From Paenibacillus sp. 19GGS1-52 (GTDB taxonomy: Bacteria > Bacillota > Bacilli > Paenibacillales > Paenibacillaceae), in the NCBI RefSeq assembly GCF_022369515.1, contig NZ_CP059724.1, positions 5,580,001-5,644,000 on the forward strand: 64,000 bases of DNA. Direction: 5' to 3'. Each line of letters begins with the position of its first letter. Within the stretch, counting starts at the first letter, position 1. Shown piece after piece: positions 34,142-42,994 of this stretch. Both the position numbers and the translations under genes were made by a program. A model generated the notes under the pieces. The model worked only from the letters and a program-made list of their open reading frames with translations, made no database searches and was not told the DNA's origin.

Positions 34142-34317
34142 GGACACAGAAGCCCTTATTTGCATAAAAACAGGCTATTTGCAGGTTTGGCGGACTCCAG
34201 TGCTGTTAATAACTGATTCCCACCAGAAATCAGGCTAGTTTGGAGTAAATAGCGTCTCCTGAGTCCTCCAAATGATCCAACACACGGATTGCAGAGCAAA
34301 TAGCGGATATACAGTCC
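34142..34317. repeat. 176-bp four-unit (++--) intergenic repeat, copy 2
   Basis: Units at 34142 (GGACACAGAAGCCCTTATTT) and 34192 (GGACTCCAGTGCTGTTAATA) on the plus strand, and inverted units ending at 34266 and 34317. Spacings 50 and 51 bp and total length are the same as in copy 1 at 21852-22027. It occupies the gap between cobD and cbiZ. Confidence 0.78.
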
Positions 34318-34420
34318 GCAGCACAGAGGATTACTTTAAAAAAGTCGATTTGCGGAGTAACTATGGGTTGACTGTTTAAGTTAACGTTGAATACTCCCTC
34401 ACCTATCGAGGGATGTCTTC

Positions 34421-35548
34421 TCAGTACCTCCCGCGCGCACCAGATCCAGATCCATCTCCCGGCCCCGTCGCCAGGATCTCCCCCATCTGCCGCAGCAGAG
34501 TGGTACAATCCTCGCGGCCTTTAACCGCAACGCGGATATGCTCCGCTCCAAGGCCCGGATACATCGCGCAGCTGCGCACCAGAATGCCGCAACGGCCGAG
34601 CCGGGTCTGCAGCTCGGCCGCGCTCCACGGCGCGGGCAGGCCGCAGAGCAGGAAGTTGGCTTCGCCTGCTGGAACGTCGCAGCCAAGCTGCTGCAACCCC
34701 TGCCGCAGCAGCGCGCGCTCTGTGATAATGAGCTCGCGGGTGCGCTGCTCATAGTCCGCTCCGCTTCTAAGGCAGGCTTCGCCTGCCAGCAGCGCCAAGC
34801 CGTTCACGCTCCAGGTGACCTGCTTGCCGGTCATGGCTGCGGCAAGCGCTGGATGCGCAATGGTGAACCCGAGGCGCAGCCCGGGGATCGCATAGAACTT
34901 CGTCATCGAGCGCACCAGCACCGTATGCGGGTAATGTAACAATTCCGGCAGCAGCGAGTTCCGCTGCGCTGGCGGAATAAAATCGATAAAAGCCTCATCC
35001 ACCGCCAGATAGGTGCCGCAGCTTTCCGCTTTTTGGGCCAACACTCTCAACTCTTCCAGAGAATACTGGACGCCATTAGGGTTATTCGGCTGCCCCAGAA
35101 ACAGCAGTTCCACCTGCTCCAGCAGTTCAGAGATGGCCTCCACGCCTGCTCTGAAACTCTGCTCTCTTGTGCCCTGCACAGACAATACTTGCGCTCCGAA
35201 TTGCTCCGAGAGCTGGCGGTATTCGGAGAAGCACGGCTCCACGATGCCAACTGTCCGCGGGGCTAGCGCCAGCAGCAGCAGCGCCATAGATTCAGCAGCT
35301 CCATTAGCTATAGTCAACCAGTTGCTGTCTGTTCCGAGATTCTCAGCCAGCAGTGTCTTTAAGCGCCGGTGCCCGGGGTCTGGATAAGCAATCACCGCTG
35401 GCAACGCATGCTGCAGTATCTCCAGCACGGCGGGCGGAGGCCCAAGCGGATTGATATTAGCGCTGAAATCGAGAAAAGCGCCACTCTCGCCCCCATAAAG
35501 TTCCGCCGCGGTCAGCACATCGCCGCCATGACCATATTTTTCAAGCAT
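34421..35548 (-). CDS. cobD: Threonine-phosphate decarboxylase
   Basis: PLP enzyme producing (R)-1-aminopropan-2-ol phosphate for the cobalamin side chain. 375 residues: DFSANINPLGPPPAVLEIL at the start, YPDPGHRRLKTLLAENLG, LGQPNNPNGVQYS, VDEAFIDFIP, and Schiff-base Lys in SMTKFYAIPGLRLGF. This pattern separates it from the related histidinol-phosphate aminotransferase. Start after GAGGGAG. The last part is very G+C rich and ends in a GDGSGSGARGRY tail. About 600 bp of repeats separate it from cbiZ. Confidence 0.94.
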   Translation of the reverse strand: MLEKYGHGGDVLTAAELYGGESGAFLDFSANINPLGPPPAVLEILQHALPAVIAYPDPGHRRLKTLLAENLGTDSNWLTIANGAAESMALLLLALAPRTVGIVEPCFSEYRQLSEQFGAQVLSVQGTREQSFRAGVEAISELLEQVELLFLGQPNNPNGVQYSLEELRVLAQKAESCGTYLAVDEAFIDFIPPAQRNSLLPELLHYPHTVLVRSMTKFYAIPGLRLGFTIAHPALAAAMTGKQVTWSVNGLALLAGEACLRSGADYEQRTRELIITERALLRQGLQQLGCDVPAGEANFLLCGLPAPWSAAELQTRLGRCGILVRSCAMYPGLGAEHIRVAVKGREDCTTLLRQMGEILATGPGDGSGSGARGRY

Positions 35549-35803
35549 ACCTACACTCCCTCTAATCTTTCTTGTTCTAATTCACTCAAGCATTGTTCCT
35601 GTCGTAAATTAATCATCCTTCTTACCTAAATCACTCTAATCATCTTCGGTCAGATATATGTATCTCAATGCCCCATTATTGCGTCAAGGGCAGAACAACG
35701 TCAATGCTAACGCCTGTGGCGAGGCTTTCTCTTTTGTGAAAATCCCTCTTTTAGTTTACAATAAATGCTGTATCCAATCATGCTGCAACGGAGGAATTTC
35801 ACG

Positions 35804-36805
35804 ATGATTTTTATTGATAATACAGGAATTACTGACGCCTCTATCAATTTGGCGATTGAGGAATATGCACTTAAACATTTGCCTATGGACGATAGCTATC
35901 TGCTCTTTTATATCAACAGTCCATCCATCATCATCGGCAAACATCAGAATACCATCGAAGAGATCAATCAGGAGTATGTGAAAGACAATAATATCAAGGT
36001 TGTGCGGCGTTTATCCGGCGGCGGGGCTGTATATCATGATCTTGGCAACCTGAACTTCAGCTTCATTACCAAGGACGACGGACAATCCTTCCATAACTTT
36101 CTGAAATTTACCCAGCCGGTCATCGACTATCTGCAAGCTATGGGTGTGAATGCCGAGCTTAGCGGACGTAATGATCTTCAAGTCGGTGAGCGCAAAATAT
36201 CCGGCAATGCCCAGTTCTCCACGCGCGGATGCATGTTCAGCCACGGGACGTTGATGTTTGATCTGAACCTGGATGATGTACAAGCTTCGCTGAATGTGAA
36301 TCCGGAGAAATTCAAATCCAAGAGCACCAAATCGGTGCGCAGCCGCGTAGCGAACATTAAAGAATTGCTCGGCACCGACATCACGATTGAGGAGTTCCGC
36401 GACGGGCTGCTGCGTTCGATCTTCGGTATGGAACCGTCCGAGGTTCCACAGTACAAGCTGAAGCCGGACGACTGGCTGAAAATAGAAGAAATCTCCAAGG
36501 AGCACTATCAGAATTGGGAGTGGAACTACGGTCTTTCTCCAAAAAGTAATGTGAAGCATATGCGTAAATTCCCGGCAGGTCTGGTGGATATCCGAATGGA
36601 CATTGAGGATGCGCTCATTCAGGAGATCAAAATCTACGGCGATTTCTTCGGAGTCGGTGACGTAGCCGATGTAGAGAATGCGCTGCGCGGCAAACGTTAT
36701 GCGGAAGTCGAAGTCAGACAAGCATTGGCTGAGCTGGATCTGGGACATTACTTCGGCCGCATTGAGCCGGAAGACTTCATTGGTTTGATTTTTCTGGAGG
36801 AATAG
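35804..36805 (+). CDS. lplA: Lipoate-protein ligase A
   Basis: Activates scavenged lipoate with ATP and attaches it to E2 and GcvH lipoyl domains. 333 residues from ATG 35804, preceded by GGAGG with 9-bp spacing; the in-frame ATG at 35765 is weaker. N-terminal catalytic domain with RRLSGGGAVYHDLGNLNFSF and GRNDLQVGERKISGNAQF (the lipoyl-AMP Lys is in KISG), followed by the small C-terminal accessory domain (about 245-333). Length is normal for LplA/LplJ. Monocistronic. Confidence 0.95.
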   Translation: MIFIDNTGITDASINLAIEEYALKHLPMDDSYLLFYINSPSIIIGKHQNTIEEINQEYVKDNNIKVVRRLSGGGAVYHDLGNLNFSFITKDDGQSFHNFLKFTQPVIDYLQAMGVNAELSGRNDLQVGERKISGNAQFSTRGCMFSHGTLMFDLNLDDVQASLNVNPEKFKSKSTKSVRSRVANIKELLGTDITIEEFRDGLLRSIFGMEPSEVPQYKLKPDDWLKIEEISKEHYQNWEWNYGLSPKSNVKHMRKFPAGLVDIRMDIEDALIQEIKIYGDFFGVGDVADVENALRGKRYAEVEVRQALAELDLGHYFGRIEPEDFIGLIFLEE

Positions 36806-36836
36806 TTTCTGAAGGGAACAGACTGTCATCTAAGCA

Positions 36837-36879
36837 AAAGGCTCTCTACTGCATTTATGCAGCGGACAGCCTTTTTTTT
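36837..36879. terminator. Terminator between lplA and the TetR gene
   Basis: AAAGGCT..CTGCA pairs with TGCAG..AGCCTTT and is followed by eight T on the plus strand; A-rich sequence on the left allows action in both directions. Confidence 0.85.
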
Positions 36880-36894
36880 CACCCATAATTAGCA

Positions 36895-37482
36895 CTATCC
36901 CACCTCACGAAATACCCCCACAATAGGTTGCATCATTTCATGCATTCTCTCCCGCAAATTGTACTCTCCGTTATGCAGACACCAATCGTAGATCAAGCCC
37001 CTGGCAACAATAAACAAAAACTCGGTTATATATTCAGGCGACTGGGACGCGGTAATTTCACCTTTTGCTTGGCCTGTACTAATCATTTGAGTTAAAAAGA
37101 CCTGCATTAGCCTGCCCTCATGGATAAACAGACTGTTGTTGGAATTATACAGCTGCTTCATCGTACCAATCCCTGTACTGACGTTAAAATTCGCGTAGAA
37201 GTCAAAGTACTCCACTATTTTGTCGGGCATGGAAGCTTCAGTTAAGTGAGGCATAACCTCTTGTTCAAAATATTCATCGGCTCTGGAGTAAAGCTCAATC
37301 AGAATATCATTTTTGGATTTAAAATAATTGTAAAAAGACCCGACAGATACGCCTGCCTTACGGCAGATTTGCTCAATCGTAATTTGATCATATCCATGCA
37401 GCTCCATGAGTGAGAGGGATGTCTCATAAATTTTGTTTTTGGTCTGAATGGCCTGCAGCTGCCGGCTTGTTAATTTAGTCAT
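36895..37482 (-). CDS. TetR/AcrR-family transcriptional regulator
   Basis: 195 residues with a TetR helix-turn-helix at about 12-58: ETSLSLMELHGYDQITIEQI followed by CRKAGVSVGSFYNYFKSKND. The C-terminal domain is of the TetR_C_33-like type, without recognised ligand residues. Divergent from the flavin oxidoreductase gene; a perfect 16-bp palindrome lies in the shared promoter. The ribosome binding site is weak, consistent with low expression. It probably represses the oxidoreductase and itself. Confidence 0.9.
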   Translation of the reverse strand: MTKLTSRQLQAIQTKNKIYETSLSLMELHGYDQITIEQICRKAGVSVGSFYNYFKSKNDILIELYSRADEYFEQEVMPHLTEASMPDKIVEYFDFYANFNVSTGIGTMKQLYNSNNSLFIHEGRLMQVFLTQMISTGQAKGEITASQSPEYITEFLFIVARGLIYDWCLHNGEYNLRERMHEMMQPIVGVFREVG

Positions 37483-37606
37483 AAGGTTACGTTAAACACT
37501 CCTGTCCCCAAAGCTTGATACTTTAAATTATTGAAGCTTGCGCATAGAAAGTCAATCTTTTCGCTATTAAGTGAAATAAATCACAATATTAATTCGTAGC
37601 GACGAA

Positions 37607-37638
37607 TATAATGATCTCATTCGGTGAATGCATTCACC
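37607..37638 (+). promoter_or_regulatory. Promoter and TetR operator for the flavin oxidoreductase
   Basis: Consensus -10 TATAAT at 37607-37612 is followed by the perfect palindrome GGTGAATGCATTCACC at 37623-37638, placed on the expected transcription start. A second short dyad ATTCGT/ACGAAT flanks the -10. The -35 is poor. Confidence 0.7.
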
Positions 37639-37675
37639 CAAAATAAAATAGAATAGCTGAAGGAGTTTTTTCTCG

Positions 37676-39676
37676 ATGAATAGCAATCATGAAATTCTTT
37701 TTCAACCGCTCAAAATCGGCAAGCTGGAAATCAAAAACCGTTTTGCCATGGCCCCGATGGGTCCCGGAGGGCTCTGTGACATAGACGGTACGTACAATGA
37801 GCGCGGAGTCGAGTATTATGTGGAACGCGCCAAAGGTGGCACCGGACTAATTATGACCGGGGTTACGATGGTCGAGAACGACATTGAGAAATGTGCTTTG
37901 CCTTCTATGCCCTGTCCAACCTTGAGCCCGCTTAACTTTGTGAAGACAGGACTGTTGATGACCGAACGAGTTCATGCTTATGGCGCCAAAATATTCCTGC
38001 AATTATCCGCCGGGTTCGGCAGAGTCAGCATTCCTTCTATCGTAGGAAAAACGGCTGTCGCTCCTTCCCCTATTCCCCATAGATGGCTGGATGGTGTAAC
38101 TTGCCGCGAGCTGACGATCGAAGAAATTCATACCTATATCCGCAAGTTCGCCGAATCCGCAGCCATTGCCAAAAAAGCGGGCTTCGACGGTGTCGAAATC
38201 CATGCCGTTCACGAAGGTTATCTGCTGGATCAATTCGCGATTGCCATGTTCAATCAACGAACTGATGAATACGGCGGCAGCCTGCGCAACCGCCTCCGCT
38301 TCGCGGTGGAAATCGTGCAGGCCATTAAGGCCGAATGCGGACAGGATTATCCGGTATCCATTCGCTACAGTATCAAGAGCTTTATTAAGGATTGGCGACA
38401 AGGCGGCTTGCCTGGCGAAGAATTCACCGAGATGGGCCGAGACATTGAGGAAGGGATCGAAGCCGCCAAAATCCTCGAGGAAGCGGGTTATGATGCTTTT
38501 AATGGTGACGTAGGTTCCTATGATTCCTGGTATTGGTCCCACCCTCCAATGTATCAGAAGAAAGGCTTGTACCTTCCCTTCAATGAAATTCTGAAGCAGC
38601 ATCTGTCTGTGCCAATTATTACGGCAGGCCGCATGGAGAATCCTGATCTGGCCAGCGCGGCCATTCTTAACGGCATGACCGATATGGTCGCTTTGGGAAG
38701 ACCGTTGCTGGCGGATGCTGATATCCCCAACAAAATAAGAAAAGGACAGCTCAGCCAAATTCGTCCTTGTCTATCCTGTCAGGAAGGCTGCATGGGCCGT
38801 CTGGCCAAATATGCCTCCATCTCTTGTGCGGTCAATCCTGCCTGCGGCCGGGAGAAGGAATACGGTATTGAGCCGGCCCGTAAGATTAAGAATGTCCTGA
38901 TTGTGGGTGGAGGTATTTCCGGCTGCGAAGCGGCAAGAGTAGCCGCCATCAGAGGCCACCATGTTACGCTGCATGAGCAGAACTACCGTCTCGGCGGCAA
39001 TGTAATTGCGGGCGGTGTGCCTGATTTTAAAGAGGATGACCACATGCTGATATCATGGTATGAGGAACAATTAAGTGAGCTGGGCGTGGATGTCCGGCTG
39101 AATAGTGCCGTAACCAGGGATAGCCTGCTTGAGGCTGCTGCGGATGAGATTATTGTCGCTACCGGTTCAACACCAAGAATGTTAGCCATCGGCAATGCGG
39201 ACAATGTGTATAGCGCCGAAGACGTTCTGCTGGGTAAAAAAGACGCAGGCCAATCTACAGTAATTATAGGCGGAGGGCTAGTTGGCTGTGAAACCGCCTT
39301 GTGGCTGGCTGATCAGGGGAAACAGGTTACCCTAGTTGAATTGCAGGCTGATATTCTCACCGTTGGCGGTCCACTCTGCCATGCGAATGAAGATATGCTG
39401 CGGGATTTAGTCGCCTTCAAAAATATCAATCTGCGGACCAATACCATGGTTAGTGGAAGTACCACAGACGGCTTCACCCTCAAATCGGGAGAGGTGGAAG
39501 AACAGATCGCTGCGGATTCGGCCATTGTGGCGATCGGCTATCTTCCGCAGAAGGCTTTGTACGAAGAGGTTTACAAGGACTTGTCGGTGAATGTTCATCT
39601 GCTGGGCGATGCCAGACAAGTGCAGAACATTATGTATGCGGTTTGGGATGCCTATGAGGTTGCCCGCAACCTGTAG
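37676..39676 (+). CDS. NADH:flavin oxidoreductase of the 2,4-dienoyl-CoA reductase/BaiCD type
   Basis: 666 residues, three modules. Residues 1-345: old-yellow-enzyme barrel binding FMN (NRFAMAPMGPGG, HAVHEGYLLDQF). Residues 360-390: [4Fe-4S] cluster cysteines C365, C368, C372 and C384 (CLSCQEGC spacing). Residues about 405-666: FAD/NAD(P)H domains with VLIVGGGISGCEAARVA and TVIIGGGLVGCETALWLA. Members reduce activated double bonds: dienoyl-CoA, 2-enoates, bile-acid intermediates. The substrate is unknown. Control by the adjacent TetR protein suggests induction by an enone or enoate compound. Confidence 0.93.
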   Translation: MNSNHEILFQPLKIGKLEIKNRFAMAPMGPGGLCDIDGTYNERGVEYYVERAKGGTGLIMTGVTMVENDIEKCALPSMPCPTLSPLNFVKTGLLMTERVHAYGAKIFLQLSAGFGRVSIPSIVGKTAVAPSPIPHRWLDGVTCRELTIEEIHTYIRKFAESAAIAKKAGFDGVEIHAVHEGYLLDQFAIAMFNQRTDEYGGSLRNRLRFAVEIVQAIKAECGQDYPVSIRYSIKSFIKDWRQGGLPGEEFTEMGRDIEEGIEAAKILEEAGYDAFNGDVGSYDSWYWSHPPMYQKKGLYLPFNEILKQHLSVPIITAGRMENPDLASAAILNGMTDMVALGRPLLADADIPNKIRKGQLSQIRPCLSCQEGCMGRLAKYASISCAVNPACGREKEYGIEPARKIKNVLIVGGGISGCEAARVAAIRGHHVTLHEQNYRLGGNVIAGGVPDFKEDDHMLISWYEEQLSELGVDVRLNSAVTRDSLLEAAADEIIVATGSTPRMLAIGNADNVYSAEDVLLGKKDAGQSTVIIGGGLVGCETALWLADQGKQVTLVELQADILTVGGPLCHANEDMLRDLVAFKNINLRTNTMVSGSTTDGFTLKSGEVEEQIAADSAIVAIGYLPQKALYEEVYKDLSVNVHLLGDARQVQNIMYAVWDAYEVARNL

Positions 39677-39711
39677 AACCTAACCTTTCTTTTGACAAAC
39701 TACAAAATCAT

Positions 39712-39758
39712 GCCCTCACCAGCCGTCCGAATCATGAACGGCTGGGTGAGGGCTATTT
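39712..39758. terminator. Terminator between the oxidoreductase and the YdjM-like gene
   Basis: GCCCTCACC+AGCCGT pairs with ACGGCT+GGTGAGGGC (39738-39753) with one unpaired G, followed by TATTTT. Confidence 0.87.
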
Positions 39759-39784
39759 TGCCTAAGAACTAGCAACAACGCTTC

Positions 39785-40498
39785 TTATGAAGAAAGAACA
39801 AATACATAAATAACCAGTACCAGGGTAAGCAAGATACAACTTTTCTCGAAGGCACTCCCCTTCTTGGTCCCCGTGCTCATCAGCTTCAGACGCAGCTTGA
39901 AGGGCAACGGCGGCAGCGGTGTAATGCCGCGCTGGGTAAGCGAATCGGCCAGCAAATGGAGCGCATAGGACATGCCCCCGGCAATCCAAAGGCTGCCTCC
40001 GTCATTCATGCTGAGTGATGCGTAATACAGCAGTGCACTCCAGCCGGCAACGCCGTAAAGCGTATGCGTCAGCCCGCGATGGGGGACAACCGCTGCTATG
40101 GCGAGTGCGCAAGCAGCAATGTAGTTCCAAGGATCGTAAGCATCAGCGAAGGCGAACAATCCCAAAGCGATCAGCAGCATAACTAAATGCCGCAATCGTC
40201 TGCCTGGCAGGAAAGAGACACTGCCTACGAGCAGCGCCAGAACAATATTCCAGGGATAAGGTACGATACCCGCGAAATAAAGGTATATAGCCGCGCCTAT
40301 CAAGCCAATCTGCAGCCCTCGGAGCAGGAAATTAGGAATGGCCTTGCGCACTAACAGCGAATTCGGCTCATCAATATCCGGCAGCAATGAACTAAGTGCC
40401 GCCACAGCGAGGGCCGGGATTGTGATCTCATAGCCCAGCAGACTCATAACCGATAGGGTAACCCCGGTGCTAATTAACAAATGGGATTTGCCCATCAT
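39785..40498 (-). CDS. YdjM/DUF457-type membrane-bound metal-dependent hydrolase
   Basis: 237 residues. The conserved N-terminal pattern MGKSHLLISTGVTL, SSLLPDIDEPNSLLVRK and later VVPHRGLTHTLYGV plus ALHLLADSLTQRGITPLPP gives His/Asp residues expected to bind metal at the membrane face; about six membrane helices. E. coli YdjM is LexA-controlled, but I see no clear LexA/DinR box here. Enzymatic activity of the family is not established. Two ATG codons stand in tandem. Confidence 0.88.
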   Translation of the reverse strand: MMGKSHLLISTGVTLSVMSLLGYEITIPALAVAALSSLLPDIDEPNSLLVRKAIPNFLLRGLQIGLIGAAIYLYFAGIVPYPWNIVLALLVGSVSFLPGRRLRHLVMLLIALGLFAFADAYDPWNYIAACALAIAAVVPHRGLTHTLYGVAGWSALLYYASLSMNDGGSLWIAGGMSYALHLLADSLTQRGITPLPPLPFKLRLKLMSTGTKKGSAFEKSCILLTLVLVIYVFVLSS

Positions 40499-40689
40499 AG
40501 TGGATACCGCTCCTTTCTAAGGTGTCAAAATAAGAACAGATGTGCGGTTATCGAAGTATACCAAGGCTGTTTCTTTTTGTCCAGACTAAGTATGAAAATC
40601 CCTATTCATAAAGGACGGCGAAGCCATTTCTTCTTGTCGTCCACTTTATAATAGGATACAATTTGAGGAACTTCTGATCTTAGGAAAGG

Positions 40690-41640
40690 ATGGCCGATGT
40701 GAGTCGCTCCCGTATGGCTGATTTAAGTCTTTTACTGGTAGCGATGATGTGGGGTTGTACATTTCTGATTGTACAGAAGGCCGTGCAGGTATTGCCGCCG
40801 TTCGCTTTTAACAGCATTCGATTTACGGGTGCAGCTCTGCTGCTGGCCTTGATTACCGCTGTGTTTTACCGCAAAGAGTGGAATCAGCTAAGCTGGAAGA
40901 TGGTGTGTCATTCCCTGCTGCTAGGCCTGTTTCTCTTTATGGGCTACGGCTTCCAGACGATGGGACTGCTGTATACGACTACTTCTAATACCGGCTTCAT
41001 TACCGGGTTGTCGGTAGTGCTCGTTCCGTTCCTGTCTCTGGCATTACTACGTCACGCTATCTCACGGTATACCTGGTTCAGCGCATGTTTGGCCGCAGCA
41101 GGACTTTATCTGCTCACCTTCACAGGCTCTGCGCTGTCCTTGAATAAGGGCGACGGACTTATCCTGCTCTGCGCCGTTGCTTTTGCACTCCAGATCGCCT
41201 ATACCGGCGTGTATGCTCCCCGTTATCCGGCGCTGCCGCTGGCTACGCTACAATTGGCTGTTGTTGGGCTGCTTAGCATCGCCGCTTCATTGATCTTTGA
41301 AGGAAGCAGCACGTTAGCTCATAGCGGTGAGCTTATCGGAAAGCCGGATGTACTATGGGCCCTGCTGATCTCCATTGGTCCCACTAGCGCTTTTGCCTTC
41401 TGGATTCAGACCGCCTGCCAGAAATACACTACGCCTTCACGGGTGGCTATCATCTATGCCATGGAGCCGGTGTTTGCCGCCGGAACAGGACTTGTCTTTG
41501 GTGGGGAGACTTTGGGCATATCCGCACTGCTGGGTTGCCTTTGTATCCTGGCCGCTATGCTTATGGCGGAGCTTAGTGCTGAATCTAGCGGATACAAGAA
41601 CATGTACTTTTTCAGCTTGCGTGTATTTAGAAAGAAATAA
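40690..41640 (+). CDS. EamA/DMT-superfamily permease
   Basis: 316 residues with ten membrane helices and two EamA repeats; typical segments are LLVAMMWGCTFLIVQKAV and LLYTTTSNTGFITGLSVVLV, with PTSAFAFWIQTACQKYT in the second half. Substrate unknown; relatives export amino acids or metabolites. ATG 40690 lies almost on the AGGAAAGG site, so GTG 40699 with 10-bp spacing may be the real start. The Cof-type phosphatase gene follows 25 bp later, so the two are co-transcribed. Confidence 0.9.
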   Translation: MADVSRSRMADLSLLLVAMMWGCTFLIVQKAVQVLPPFAFNSIRFTGAALLLALITAVFYRKEWNQLSWKMVCHSLLLGLFLFMGYGFQTMGLLYTTTSNTGFITGLSVVLVPFLSLALLRHAISRYTWFSACLAAAGLYLLTFTGSALSLNKGDGLILLCAVAFALQIAYTGVYAPRYPALPLATLQLAVVGLLSIAASLIFEGSSTLAHSGELIGKPDVLWALLISIGPTSAFAFWIQTACQKYTTPSRVAIIYAMEPVFAAGTGLVFGGETLGISALLGCLCILAAMLMAELSAESSGYKNMYFFSLRVFRKK

Positions 41641-41665
41641 AGAGAAATAAGGAGAGAAACCAAAC

Positions 41666-42478
41666 ATGTACAAACTGATCGCTATCGATATTGACGACAC
41701 ACTGATTAATGATGACAAGGAAGTCACACCCGCCACCCAGGCTGCACTCGAACAGGCTGTCGCTGCTGGTGTTGTTGTAACACTTGCTACAGGCCGTGCT
41801 TACGCATCTGCTCAAGCGATTGCCCGCCAGACCGGACTCAACGTGCCGATCATTACTTACCAAGGTGCACTCGTGAAGAACCTGCTGGATGAACAAGTTC
41901 TCTATGAACGTTATGTGCCACAGGATGCTGTACGCAAGCTGTTCAACTACTGTGTGGAGCATGATTTGCATCTGCAAACCTATATTGATGACAAGCTGTA
42001 TGCCCGCGAAGAGAACCAGAAGCTGAAGGACTATTCTACCTTGAACAAAACGCAATATTTTATTGAGCCAGATTGGGAAAAGCTAGTGCCTCAGAAGACT
42101 CCCAAAATGCTCATTATCGATGAGCCGGACTTCCTCGATGAGCTGGCGCCCAAACTGCGTGAGCTGCTAGGAGATTCTGTACACATTACGAAATCCAAGC
42201 CTTACTTCCTCGAAATCATGCATCATGAGGGTACTAAAGGACTTGCGCTTGAGTTCCTCGCTGCCCATTTCGGCTGTGACATGTCCGAGACTATCGCTGT
42301 CGGCGATTCCTGGAACGATCACGAAATGCTGGAAGCTGCCGGTCTGGGCATCGCCATGGAGAATGCCATTCCAGCGCTGAAGAAAATCGCCAATTTCATC
42401 ACGCTCAGCAACAATGAAGACGGCGTAAAATACGCCATTGATAAATTCATTCTGCAAAGTGCCGAGTTGGAAGCTTAA
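41666..42478 (+). CDS. Cof-type HAD-IIB sugar phosphatase (YidA-like)
   Basis: 270 residues. Motif I IAIDIDDTLINDDKEV gives nucleophile and acid Asp; motif II LATGRAYASAQ; Lys in the KGLALEFL segment; motif IV VGDSWNDHEMLEAAGLGIAM. The large C2B cap lies between about 80 and 190. Such enzymes dephosphorylate sugar phosphates and related metabolites, often with broad specificity. Good AAGGAGAG site. Second gene of the operon with the EamA permease. Confidence 0.94.
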   Translation: MYKLIAIDIDDTLINDDKEVTPATQAALEQAVAAGVVVTLATGRAYASAQAIARQTGLNVPIITYQGALVKNLLDEQVLYERYVPQDAVRKLFNYCVEHDLHLQTYIDDKLYAREENQKLKDYSTLNKTQYFIEPDWEKLVPQKTPKMLIIDEPDFLDELAPKLRELLGDSVHITKSKPYFLEIMHHEGTKGLALEFLAAHFGCDMSETIAVGDSWNDHEMLEAAGLGIAMENAIPALKKIANFITLSNNEDGVKYAIDKFILQSAELEA

Positions 42479-42583
42479 GCAACGGATTAGGGTCATAAAT
42501 GAAAGACTTGGGACCATTGTTATGAAGAAAACTAACAGTATACGGACCAGAGTCTCTGTTCTGAGAAGATATCATCTGGTCAA

Positions 42584-42682
42584 CCACCGGATTCCGGTGG
42601 TTTCTACATAGAGGTAAATTATCCCTCTATTATAGATAATTTACCTCATATTCTAAATATAGAGGGGATTCATCCCTTTAAA
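42584..42682. repeat. Hairpin plus AT-rich AGAGGGA/TCCCTCT palindrome cluster C
   Basis: CCACCGG/CCGGTGG at 42584-42600 (a weak terminator candidate, followed by TTTCTA) is followed by ATAGAGG-9-CCTCTAT at 42608-42630 and AGAGGGGA-4-TCCCTTT at 42661-42679. The latter half and the following TTTAAATTCGGGT resemble clusters A and B. The rest of the 516-bp gap shows nothing else except the terminator at 42875. Confidence 0.65.
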
Positions 42683-42874
42683 TTCGGGTATTTCTCCAAA
42701 ATAAATGTACAGAGTGCAGCTAAACATAGGACAGACAGCAATTAAAATTCTTCTTCTATATGAATTACAGGACCTTACAACTATTCTTTTCCCAGCGCGC
42801 ATTGTACTGCACTGCCATGCTTCAAGTGGAGGGCTGCCTGTCTTTTCCCATATTCCTTAGTTAGCGCAGATCCA

Positions 42875-42925
42875 GAAAGGGGTGCCTCAGACCATGATCT
42901 CTCATGGCCTTGAGGCACCCCTTTC
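42875..42925. terminator. Bidirectional terminator before the ABC exporter
   Basis: A perfect 15-bp stem GAAAGGGGTGCCTCA / TGAGGCACCCCTTTC encloses a second stem CCATGA/TCATGG, between converging genes. Confidence 0.88.
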
Positions 42926-42994
42926 CTATCCTTCAGAAGATTCCAGCCCGAGCAGGATTTATCTCCTTGCAGCTCCTTCTGCTTCTACCTGTCC

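Noticed and set aside
33804..34420. Cobalamin riboswitch in the cobD-cbiZ gap or upstream of cobD and cobT
   Set aside because: None of the conserved B12-box or core segments is present; the gap is explained by two repeat families.
36011..36829. 272-codon antisense frame over lplA
   Set aside because: Shadow of the strongly conserved lipoate ligase; it runs through the lplA terminator side with no site or motif.
38003..38758. 251-codon antisense frame within the flavin oxidoreductase gene
   Set aside because: The plus-strand protein has complete cofactor motifs throughout; the antisense frame has no start site and no recognisable domain.
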